Notes under the pieces: generated by a model
Database searches by the model: none
Told to the model about the DNA's origin: nothing
What the model saw: the letters and a program-made list of their open reading frames with translations, nothing else
Part shown: positions 30,118-37,343 of the stretch, piece by piece
Layout: each line of letters opens with the position of its first letter
Numbering within the stretch: the first letter of the stretch is position 1
Made by a program: the position numbers and the translations under genes
DNA from: Chondromyces crocatus
GTDB taxonomy: Bacteria; Myxococcota_A; Polyangia; Polyangiales; Polyangiaceae
Reading direction: 5' to 3'
NCBI RefSeq assembly: GCF_001189295.1
Contig: NZ_CP012159.1
Location: forward strand, 7,084,525 to 7,148,524
DNA length: 64,000 bases

Positions 30118-30412
30118 TCACACCATCTGACCCGGCGGCGGATCGGCTTCGCGCGAAGCCAGCGCTTCTCCTTGCAAGCTCGCCGAAGGTGCACCGCCTG
30201 AGCGCAGCCGGGTCACCATCGACCGATCCTTCCCATCGATCCTCGCGGACGGCGCGAACTGCGACCGTGCCAGCTCGCGCGCCGTCCCTCGCCTACGGAA
30301 GGCTGAGGCTGCATTGGCTTCCCCCGGGTGGTCAGCGACTTGTGAACCTTCCGCAGCGTGCTCGGCTCCGGAACATCGTACATCACCGGGCGCCAGTGTC
30401 GCGGCTCGGCAT
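30118..30412 (-). pseudogene. cas2: Decayed cas2 beside array 2
   Basis: Homologous to the intact cas2 over its whole length but broken. Fragments EPRHWRPVMYDVPEPSTLRK and HKSLTTRGKPMQ appear in one minus-strand frame, and RGTARELARSQF, IDGKDRSMVTRL and QGEALASREADPPP in another. At the start the intact ATG-GCT-GAG is ATG-CC-GAG (30412 downward), a one-base loss that shifts the frame at once; a further indel lies around CAGCCTCAGCC. It cannot give Cas2. Confidence 0.88.
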
Positions 30413-30464
30413 CTCCGCGTCGGTCGCTTCCCGGAGCCCCTCGACCTCGAACGCTTCCCGGACG

Positions 30465-30548
30465 CACGTATGACAACGAGCATCCCAGCGCATCGTGCCG
30501 GGCCTCGGAACCGTGTCGCAGGATCCAGCGCCAGCGGTCGTGCTCCAC
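30465..30548 (-). pseudogene. Scrap of cas1 3' end
   Basis: The minus-strand reading EARHDALGCSLSYV matches EEYRHDALGFSLSYA near the C-terminus of the intact Cas4-Cas1 fusion. It lies in the same order and orientation relative to the cas2 relic as in the intact operon, with the final 25 or so Cas1 codons deleted. This shows that the duplicated block included at least part of cas1. Confidence 0.65.
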
Positions 30549-30697
30549 CCCGCAGCCGCCGGTGCGGCTGGCTCACCCATGGCGGGCGGACTTCTCTGCG
30601 AACCCGATCGCCGATTTCTACGGATCGAGGCGCTCCGTCATCTTCAGCAGGAGGCTCCAGAACCTCCTGCTCATGCTCCCCCCACCAACTGCACGTA

Positions 30698-31229
30698 CCT
30701 CCCCCACCTCCTGCTCGTGCTTCCTCCACCACGAGCACGCGCTTCCCCTACCTCCAGTTCGTGCTTCCTCCACCACGAGCACGCGCTTCCCCCACCTCCA
30801 GTTCGTGCTTCCTCCACCACGAGCACGCGCTTCCCCCACCTCCTGCTCGTGCTTCCCCCACCTCCTGCTCGTGCTTCCCCCACCTCCTACTCGTGCTTCC
30901 CCCACCTCCTGCTCGTGCTTCCTCCACCTCCTGCTCGTGCTTCCTCCACCTCCTGCTCGTGCTTCCCCAACCACGTGCAGGAGCCTCCCCTACCTCCTGC
31001 TCGTGCTTCCCCCACCTCCTGCTCGTGCTTCCTCCACCTCCTGCTCGTGCTTCCTTCACCACGAGCACGCGCTTCCTCTACCTCCTGCTCGTGCTTCCTC
31101 CACCTCCTGCTCGTGCTTCCCCAACCACGTGCAGGAGCCTCCCCCACCTCCTGCTCGTGCTTGCCCAACCTCCTGCTCGTGCTTCCTCCACCACGTGCAC
31201 GTGCTTCCCCAACCACGTGCAGCAGCCTC
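30698..31229. repeat. 22-bp minisatellite, about 24 copies
   Basis: Units follow the pattern CACCTCCTGCTCGTGCTTCC plus two C/T bases. Two other unit types, CACCACGAGCACGCGCTTCC and ACCACGTGCAGGAGCCTCCC, keep the frame but carry the core in the opposite orientation (CACGAGCA, GCAGGAG). Because 22 is not a multiple of 3, every frame is open through the block with a 22-residue period; none of these reading frames has a start context or a non-repeat domain, so I treat the block as non-coding. The flanks (30549-30697, 31230-31431) contain nothing else that I recognise. Confidence 0.9.
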
Positions 31230-31431
31230 CAACCCTCTCGGATTCCGCCCAGAGTCCCTCGGCGGCCCGTCCTGGGCCCCCTCCACCCAGTCCACATCGA
31301 CTCCGGACGGATAGCGCCCCCTCCACCCCCCACCCCCCTCTCTCCTCTTCCCTCCACACGCCCCCCTCCACCTACCAGCCCCCTCTCCCTCGCCGTCCAC
31401 GCTCCGTCCAGGAGGCCCCACCCCTCCCCCC

Positions 31432-32241
31432 TCACCGCCCCCGCGCCTCCCGCTCCACCGCCTCCATCGCCTCCCCGAACCTCACCTGCGCTGCTGCCAG
31501 GCTCTCCTTCGACAGCCCCACCCGCGGGAACGGGTTCACCTCGATGAAGTGGAACCCCTGCGCATTCACCACGTAATCCACCCCCGCGATCGCCAGCCCG
31601 AACACCCGCATCGCCTCCCGCGCATGCGCCACGAGCGCCTCTCCCGGCGTCCACGGTTCGACCGACGCCCCGGGACCGTTCTTGATCCACGACCCCGCGT
31701 TCTCGATCCGCGCCCCGAACGCGCGCTCGCCGACGAGCAGCACCCGCACGGACGTCCCCTGGAAGAACGGCTCCATCGACGCGATCCCCTCCCATCGCGG
31801 GATGTCGCGCGCGGACTGGATCAGGAACTTCCCCTCGCCGCGGTGCTCCTCGCCGACCTTGAGCACATAGGGGAACGGGAGCTGCGGCGTCGGGGTGTGG
31901 GTCGCCTGCACCACGGGGTGGTCGACGAGCCCGGCGGCGACGCACCTGGCGAGCGCGGCGTGGCGCTCGGAGGCGGCGAGGAGCAGCTCGGGCGCAGGCC
32001 AGCACGGGATCGCGTGCTCGGCGAGCAGGCGCAGGGTGTGGCGCTCGAGGTCCTTGTCGCGGACGTCGGCGAAGTACAGCACGCCCTGGAAGTCGTCGGT
32101 GGTGTTCCTCGGGCGGTGCAAGCGCCCTGCGGTCACGGCGAAGGAGGTCGCCGAGACGACGGCGCCCCAGCCAGCGCGCTGTTTCAGGAGAGGGAGCGCC
32201 GCCGCAGGCTCGCCGGTGACGAAGAGGAAACGGGTCTCCAT
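31432..32241 (-). CDS. ATP-grasp (RimK-like) family protein
   Basis: 269 residues. The central part has ATP-grasp features: FPYVLKVGEEHRGEGKFLI (phosphate/nucleotide-binding strand and Gly-rich loop), MEPFFQGTSVRVLLVGERAFGARIE, and the metal-binding end AGVDYVVNAQGFHFIEVNPFP, where E-x-N is the Mg2+ ligand motif. RimK-like enzymes join a carboxylate and an amine through an acyl-phosphate, but the N-terminal domain is divergent and no acceptor can be named. ATG 32241 opens a normal strand (RFLFVTGEP). Isolated gene between two tandem-repeat blocks. Confidence 0.8.
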   Translation of the reverse strand: METRFLFVTGEPAAALPLLKQRAGWGAVVSATSFAVTAGRLHRPRNTTDDFQGVLYFADVRDKDLERHTLRLLAEHAIPCWPAPELLLAASERHAALARCVAAGLVDHPVVQATHTPTPQLPFPYVLKVGEEHRGEGKFLIQSARDIPRWEGIASMEPFFQGTSVRVLLVGERAFGARIENAGSWIKNGPGASVEPWTPGEALVAHAREAMRVFGLAIAGVDYVVNAQGFHFIEVNPFPRVGLSKESLAAAQVRFGEAMEAVEREARGR

Positions 32242-32260
32242 GGCGGAAGGTCACAGCATA

Positions 32261-32375
32261 GGCGACCACGCCAGCGCCCCACAGGCGACCACGCCAGCGC
32301 CCCACAGGCGGCCGCGCCAGCGCCCCACAGGCGACCGCGCCAGCGCCCCACAGGCGACCGCGCCAGCGCCCCACA
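32261..32375. repeat. Five 23-bp tandem repeats
   Basis: Units of the form GGCGACCACGCCAGCGCCCC followed by ACA, five copies with A/G and A/C variation, starting 20 bases upstream of the ATP-grasp start. They occupy the position where that gene's promoter would be expected. Confidence 0.92.
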
Positions 32376-32480
32376 CGCCGGGATGCGCCGGGAAGACCTG
32401 GCGCTCGTGGGCTCAGACGCGCCGGAAGCGCTCGTCGCGAGCGGTGCAGCGCGCGAGGCCCACGCCACAATGACCCGTCG

Positions 32481-33086
32481 CTACGGCGCCTCGCCCTCTG
32501 GCCTCTCGGGCGCCTCCGGGAGCCACAGGGCCGACAGCTCCAGCTCTATCGCCTCGAAGGGCGAGGCGCGCACGACAGCGTCGCCCGAGAAGCCTTGCTC
32601 CACCACCCACCGCTTCTGCGGGCCGAGGCGGAACACCTCCAGCATTCGCGCCAGCGGGTCGACGAGCCACAGCCACGTCACCCCCGCGGCGGCGTACGCC
32701 GGCCTCTTTCGCGTCCGGTCGAGGGAGGCCGTCGAGAGGGACAGCACCTCGCACACCCAGTCGGGTGGCAGGGTGAAGAAGGCAACCTGGGGGAGGTCCG
32801 GCATGCGTTCGCGGCGCCAGCCAGCGAGGTCCGGCACGAGCACGTCGTCCCCGAAGTGCAGCTCGGGTTCGTAGAGGATGTGCCAGCCGCCCGGGCCCCC
32901 TCGGCCTCGCTGGAAGGGCGAACCGATGTCCATGCCCAGCACCGAAGCGGCGTGCGCGTGGGGGGACGCAGGTCGAGGGGAGGTGTACAGCACACCGTCG
33001 ACGAGCTCGGCGACGAGGTGCGCTGGCGCGGCCACGAGGTCGGCGTACGTGGCGGAGGGGGCGCGCTTTTCAGCCGGATCACCCAT
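32481..33086 (-). CDS. Uma2-family PD-(D/E)XK endonuclease-fold protein A
   Basis: 201 residues. The Uma2 (DUF820) pattern is complete: ATYADLVAAPAHLVAELVDG (first acidic residue), DDVLVPDLAGWRRERM (Asp), PPDWVCEVLS (E-x-L in the catalytic hairpin), and YAAAGVTWLWLVDP. The family has a restriction-endonuclease fold and is hugely expanded in cyanobacteria and myxobacteria; most members have no assigned role. It is about 55% similar by eye to the neighbour at 33205-33801, so the two arose by tandem duplication. No signal peptide; cytoplasmic. Confidence 0.88.
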   Translation of the reverse strand: MGDPAEKRAPSATYADLVAAPAHLVAELVDGVLYTSPRPASPHAHAASVLGMDIGSPFQRGRGGPGGWHILYEPELHFGDDVLVPDLAGWRRERMPDLPQVAFFTLPPDWVCEVLSLSTASLDRTRKRPAYAAAGVTWLWLVDPLARMLEVFRLGPQKRWVVEQGFSGDAVVRASPFEAIELELSALWLPEAPERPEGEAP

Positions 33087-33136
33087 CGAGGCCACAGTAG
33101 CACGAGGGGCTGGCGACGATCGCGGGCCGGAGGCGA

Positions 33137-33219
33137 GAGGCCGGCAGCGCCAGGGGTTCGTGTCGAGGCCGGCAGCGCCAGGGGTTCGTGTCGAGGCCGG
33201 AGCGCTACGGGTTCGTGTC
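33137..33219. repeat. Three 28-bp tandem repeats over a stop codon
   Basis: 33137-33164 and 33165-33192 are identical (GAGGCCGGCAGCGCCAGGGG then TTCGTGTC); the third copy, 33193-33219, is variant and contains the last codons and TAG of the downstream-read Uma2 gene (stop at 33205-33207). The two perfect copies extend beyond the gene end. Confidence 0.9.
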
Positions 33220-33801
33220 GTCGTCTTCGAGGTCGGGCCACAAGGCGGCGAGGTCGAGGGCGATGGCGTCGAAGGGGGCGGCGTGGACGGCGGCTTCGCC
33301 CCGGAACACGTGCTCGAGGACCCAGCGCTCGCGGGGGCCGATGTGGAAGACTTCGAGGGAGTGCAGCAAGGGGTCGAGCAACCAGGCCCAGGAGACGCCC
33401 GCGGCGGCGTAGGCGGGGAGCTTCTCGGCGCGGTCGTAGGCGGAGGTGGAGGGGGACAGGACCTCGCAGATCCAGTCGGGGGGCTGCGTGAAGTGCGCGG
33501 CGCGCGGGAGGCGGGGCATCCGGTCGAGGCGCCATCCGGCGAGGTCGGGGACGAGGACGTCGGCGCCGAGGTGCAGCTCCGGCTCCATGAGGATGCGCCA
33601 GCCGCCAGGCCCGCCGCGGCCGTGGCCGAAGGGGCCCGAGAGCTCGAAGACCAGCTCGGAGGAGGCATGCGCATGGGCCGGAGCCGGCCGGGGGAGCGTG
33701 TGCAGCACGCCGTCGACGATCTCGGCCACGAGGTGCGGCGGCACCGCTTCGAGATCGGCGTAGGTGGCAGGGGCTGGTCGCTTTTCCGCCAGATGACCCA
33801 T
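33205..33801 (-). CDS. Uma2-family PD-(D/E)XK endonuclease-fold protein B
   Basis: 198 residues from ATG 33801 (GHLAEKRPAPATYADLEAV). Same motif order as its neighbour: LVAEIVDGVLH, ADVLVPDLAGWRLDRM, PPDWICEVLSPSTS, YAAAGVSWAWLLDP, and an acidic tail DLEDDDTNP. The catalytic acidic residues are kept, so nuclease activity is possible. Placement head-to-tail with copy A, 118 bases apart, suggests co-transcription. The terminal codons are part of a 28-bp tandem repeat. Confidence 0.88.
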   Translation of the reverse strand: MGHLAEKRPAPATYADLEAVPPHLVAEIVDGVLHTLPRPAPAHAHASSELVFELSGPFGHGRGGPGGWRILMEPELHLGADVLVPDLAGWRLDRMPRLPRAAHFTQPPDWICEVLSPSTSAYDRAEKLPAYAAAGVSWAWLLDPLLHSLEVFHIGPRERWVLEHVFRGEAAVHAAPFDAIALDLAALWPDLEDDDTNP

Positions 33802-33958
33802 CGAGGAGGAGGATACCTGAAAGGCGCGGTGAGGACAGGCTTGCGGCGGGAAGCGGCGGCTCCGGTCTGGGCGGCCACGGGGCGGGGTCAGCCGGGATCG
33901 GTCGCCGCCCACGCCCAGTCGGGGTGCTCGATGAGCGGCCTGGCCAGGAGAACGGCTC

Positions 33959-35464
33959 TCACGAGGTCAAGACGCCGCCGAAGGGGATCTGCGCGACAGA
34001 ACCGTCCGGAATGATGCGGATCCGGTTCTTCTGGTAGCCGCGGGCGTGGAAGACGGTCCAGTTCTGGATCCAGTACCGGATGCCACCCAGGACCACGTAC
34101 ACGGGGTCGTGAGAGCGTTCCTGGAGCAAGGTGCCGTCGCGCGGGATGAGGGGGATCGCCTGGGTGGCGAGCTGGGGCGCGGGGTTCATGTCCGGGTTGC
34201 TGTAGCCGAGGGCGGTGAACTCCATGAGCAGGTGGATGGGGAAGCGGGCGCCGCCGAAGACGACGTGCCGGGCACCGCCAGGGGTGACGAGGACCGTGCC
34301 GTCGCGCGGGACGGTGGGCGTGGAGGAGAGTGCGCCCGGAGGGAGGACGCGGTGATCCTGCGCGCGGAAGCCGAGGGCGTTGAACTCGTCCATGGAGGCG
34401 ATCGCGAGGCGGGCACCGCCGTGGATGACGTAGAGCGTGGGGTCCGTGCCCTGGCTGAGAATGAGCTGGCGTGGGGTGTTCCTGAGAAGCGGCGAAGCCT
34501 GGAGGAGGTTCGACATCTTCTCGCCGTAGTTGTAGCCGAACCAGCCGTCGCAGCTCCCGCCGTAATGAAGGCCCGTCAGCTCTCCCTGGGCGTTGAGGAT
34601 GCCGCTGCCGGAGTTGCCACCGAGCGTGTCGAGGTCGTCGTAGAGGATCCGGTCGAGGAAGACGTTGTACCTGGCGTGGCCGACGTCGACCTGTTTCCGC
34701 CGAAAGGCGGGGTGGCCGATGATGGAGATGACGCTGCCCGAGGGGGGATCGCCGCTGGCCACGGTGTTGTGGCCGTAGATCAGGCCGGGCAGGTGGCCGA
34801 GGCGATAGATGGCGTAATCGAGGTTCTGGTTGCGCAGCTCCAGGAGGTTGACGACGGGGAAGGACTGCGAGGGCAGGCTCTCCAGCAGCTCGCCGTCTTC
34901 TTCGAAGCCGAACTGCACGGTCTGGGCGAGGACCTGGGCGCCGTCCTCGGGGACGCAGTGGGCGTTGGTCAGGAAGAGGTCGTGCGCGATGAGGGTGCCG
35001 CTGCACCCGATGGGGCGGATGATGCCCACGGGGATCTTCTCGCGCTGGACGAAGCGAGAGGAGATGCCGTGCTTGCCGGTGAAGTCGTTGACGAAGGTGA
35101 GGTTGTCGTCGCCGTTGCACAGCGCCTTGGTCGTCATGTCCGGGCCGTCGCCCAGCTTGATGCCCATCTCGGCGGCGTAGGCTTCCAGGTCCTCCGTCTC
35201 CAGGACCCGGTTCGCGGCATCCGCGTTGGGGCCCCAGGGGCGCTGGGGGTCGTCGAGATCGACGCCGTCCGTGCCTTCTGCGTCAGGGTCCGACGATGTG
35301 CTCGACGCCGCCACGTGGACGCCGACGAGATCCGTCGACATCTCGGTGGGGTCCTGTGCGGGTGAGAGGTCGTTCTCGGAATCGGCCGCGCCATCGACGG
35401 CACAACCGAGGAGGCTGGCGCTCAGGGAGCAGGCCGCCATCAGGGCAAGGGGACGCTTTCTCAT
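33959..35464 (-). CDS. Secreted trypsin-like serine protease lipoprotein with C-terminal repeats
   Basis: 501 residues. Signal peptide with lipobox SLLGC (Cys21). The protease domain covers about 145-310 with the complete triad: TNAHC (His169), NLDYAIYRL (Asp217) and GGNSGSG (Ser286). Residues 341-501 are three degenerate repeats of about 50 residues built on (L/V)YVxxGGAR-x-x-I, FxALG(F/Y) and PRDGT(V/L)L, a lectin- or propeller-like pattern seen in other secreted myxobacterial proteins. ATG 35464 is preceded by CCAGGAAACGAAC. Probably an outer-membrane or extracellular hydrolase, useful in predation; the repeats may bind a substrate or the cell surface. Confidence 0.9.
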   Translation of the reverse strand: MRKRPLALMAACSLSASLLGCAVDGAADSENDLSPAQDPTEMSTDLVGVHVAASSTSSDPDAEGTDGVDLDDPQRPWGPNADAANRVLETEDLEAYAAEMGIKLGDGPDMTTKALCNGDDNLTFVNDFTGKHGISSRFVQREKIPVGIIRPIGCSGTLIAHDLFLTNAHCVPEDGAQVLAQTVQFGFEEDGELLESLPSQSFPVVNLLELRNQNLDYAIYRLGHLPGLIYGHNTVASGDPPSGSVISIIGHPAFRRKQVDVGHARYNVFLDRILYDDLDTLGGNSGSGILNAQGELTGLHYGGSCDGWFGYNYGEKMSNLLQASPLLRNTPRQLILSQGTDPTLYVIHGGARLAIASMDEFNALGFRAQDHRVLPPGALSSTPTVPRDGTVLVTPGGARHVVFGGARFPIHLLMEFTALGYSNPDMNPAPQLATQAIPLIPRDGTLLQERSHDPVYVVLGGIRYWIQNWTVFHARGYQKNRIRIIPDGSVAQIPFGGVLTS

Positions 35465-36057
35465 GTTCGTTTCCTGGAGTGAGACGATCCACGTCACGCC
35501 CCGGCCAGCGCCGTGAAAGGCTCGGTCCGGGTCGGGCACCACCCATGGGGGGCCGACACACCATCGAGGGGCGAAAGGCCATGCACCGGCATGACGTGAG
35601 CACCTCCTCAGGGCGTGATGTCGGCCACGCATTCCGCGAGGCCTTGATGGTCAGACTGCATGAGCAAGGGGCACGCCAGGCTGGGCGCACGGGATGGGTC
35701 GGCGATTGCACGAGGAAATGCGCGCGGTCACCGTCGCCTTGCGGAAAGGCTCGGAGACGCGGCTGCCAGATTGCGCAGCCCTGGCGCAACTGGCGCTATC
35801 GGCGCACCTGATGCGGCCCGCGCAACGGGTGAGGTTCACGCAACGGGCGCCATCGACCCAGCGGGCGCGGCTCGCGCAACGGCCGAGGTTCGCGCAACGG
35901 GCGCCGTCGCCCCAGCGGGCGCGGTTGGCGCAACGGACGCGGAGTCCGCGACGGGAGCAGGAATGGGAGGGGTGCCGGGTGTGGCAACGTCAGGCCACGC
36001 AGCGTGCGCCGAGGTGCAGCTCACCTCGAGGTCTGCTGCCGTCGGCCCGGTTGCCGT
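35465..36057. other. Non-coding stretch with a degenerate 54-bp repeat
   Basis: About 590 bases between the protease and dioxygenase genes. From about 35830 to 35940 a unit of about 54 bp (GAGGTTCACGCAACGGGCGC ... GCGGGCGCGGCTCGCGCAAC) occurs twice, with smaller CGCAACGG echoes upstream. Long open frames cross it on the plus strand, but they are Ala/Gly/Thr repeats without a start signal and I do not call them genes. Confidence 0.5.
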
Positions 36058-36137
36058 CAGCCGCCGTGGTCACCAGCCGCCGTGGTCACCAGCCGCCGTG
36101 GTCATCAGCCGCCGTGGTCATCAGCCGCCGTGGTCAT
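36058..36137. repeat. Five 16-bp tandem repeats abutting a stop codon
   Basis: CAGCCGCCGTGGTCA plus C or T, repeated five times, ending at the dioxygenase stop. The gene's own end (TCAGCCGAAGTGGTAA on the plus strand) resembles the unit, so the repeats look like amplified, diverged copies of the last codons plus stop. Confidence 0.92.
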
Positions 36138-37087
36138 CAGCCGAAGTGGTAAGCGGAGAGACGGACGCCCATGAAGACGTCGTTGTAGGCGGTGGTGCCG
36201 CGGTCCGCGCCGGCAGCGCCAGCGACGACCATGAGCGGCAAGAGGTGCTCTTCGCGGGGGTGGACGAGGCGGGCACCCGGGGCCTGAGACCACTGGGAGA
36301 GGCGCTGGTCGCGGGCCTTGGGGTCGAGGGCGGCGGTCTCGCCCAGCCAGGCGTCGAAGGCCTCGGAGATGGGGAGGGCCCGGGGATCACGGAAGCCGCG
36401 CATGTTGTGGTAGCTCATGCCGCTGCCGAGGATGAACACGCCTTCGTCGCGCAAGGGGGCGAGGGCGCGGCCCATGGCGAGGTGCTCGGCCGGGTCGAGG
36501 CCGCGCTTGAGCGAGAGCTGGACGGTGGGCAGGTTCGCGTCCGGGTAGGTGAGCTTGAGGGGGATGAAGGTGCCGTGGTCGAAGCCGCGCTCGTCGTTGG
36601 CGGCGGTCTGGAAGCCCGCGGTGCCGAGGAGCGCCTGGACGCGGGCGGCGAGCGTGGGGTCGCCCGGTGCGGGCCAGGTGAGCTCGTACGAGGCCGGGGG
36701 GAAGCCGTAATAGTCGTAGTAGAGGGGCGGGCGCGCAGCGGTCATGACCGTGGGCACGGGCTCTTCCCAGTGGGCGGAGACGACGAGCACGGCCTTCGGT
36801 GGGGTGGCAGGGAGGGCGCGGACGCCGCGGAGGTACTGGACGAGGCGGTCGACCTCGTTGCGGTCGAGGCCCATCTCGACGAAGGGCCAGGGGCCGCCGC
36901 CGTGAGGGAGAAATGCGACGGGGAGGCGGCCAGGGGTCGGGGTGGGGCGGCCACCGTTCGAGGGGTCCGCATGGGCCTGGGCGTCGTCCCCGGAGACGCC
37001 GTGAAGGGTGGCGAGGGTGGCAGCGCCCGCGATGCCAGCGACGACGGCGCGGCGGCGGGTGAGGCCCTCTTGGGGTTCGTTGGACAT
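36137..37087 (-). CDS. Tat-exported class III extradiol (LigB/DODA-type) dioxygenase
   Basis: 316 residues. LTRRRAVVAGIAGAATLATL at residues 9-28 is a twin-arginine signal. The catalytic part is the 4,5-DOPA-dioxygenase-like LigB fold with the expected metal-site histidines: FLPHGGGPWPF, VVSAHWEEP, GFDHGTFIPL and GSGMSYHNM. It should cleave a catechol ring next to the hydroxyls using non-haem Fe(II) or Zn(II). Cytoplasmic members are the rule; a Tat leader, which would carry the folded metalloenzyme to the periplasm, is less common. Substrate unknown. Confidence 0.9.
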   Translation of the reverse strand: MSNEPQEGLTRRRAVVAGIAGAATLATLHGVSGDDAQAHADPSNGGRPTPTPGRLPVAFLPHGGGPWPFVEMGLDRNEVDRLVQYLRGVRALPATPPKAVLVVSAHWEEPVPTVMTAARPPLYYDYYGFPPASYELTWPAPGDPTLAARVQALLGTAGFQTAANDERGFDHGTFIPLKLTYPDANLPTVQLSLKRGLDPAEHLAMGRALAPLRDEGVFILGSGMSYHNMRGFRDPRALPISEAFDAWLGETAALDPKARDQRLSQWSQAPGARLVHPREEHLLPLMVVAGAAGADRGTTAYNDVFMGVRLSAYHFG

Positions 37088-37343
37088 GCGCGCTCTCCTG
37101 GGGGGTCTCTGGCGTTACCTGGGGTCTCGGGACCCGAGGGTGGGACCGCTCGTGCTGCGCGGTCGGTACGCGGTTCCACTTCGTGAGGGGGTCAGCGTAC
37201 CCGCGGACAAGATGCCCGCGGGAGGGCCAGCATGCCAGGCGTCTCCACTGCGCAAGTGTGTTGCGCGGGGTGCAACGCTCTTCGTCGACGCCGTGACGGG
37301 AGAGTCGGCGCGGTGCCTGGAGGTGCGCTACAGGGCTCGGGGG

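Noticed and set aside
30314-31576. Proline/serine/cysteine-rich proteins of 300-420 residues across the minisatellite
   Set aside because: The 22-bp unit keeps all frames open; translations consist only of the repeat and lack start signals.
35660-37186. 508-residue plus-strand frame opposite the dioxygenase
   Set aside because: Val/Gly/Glu-rich shadow of the real minus-strand gene, which has a Tat signal and family motifs.
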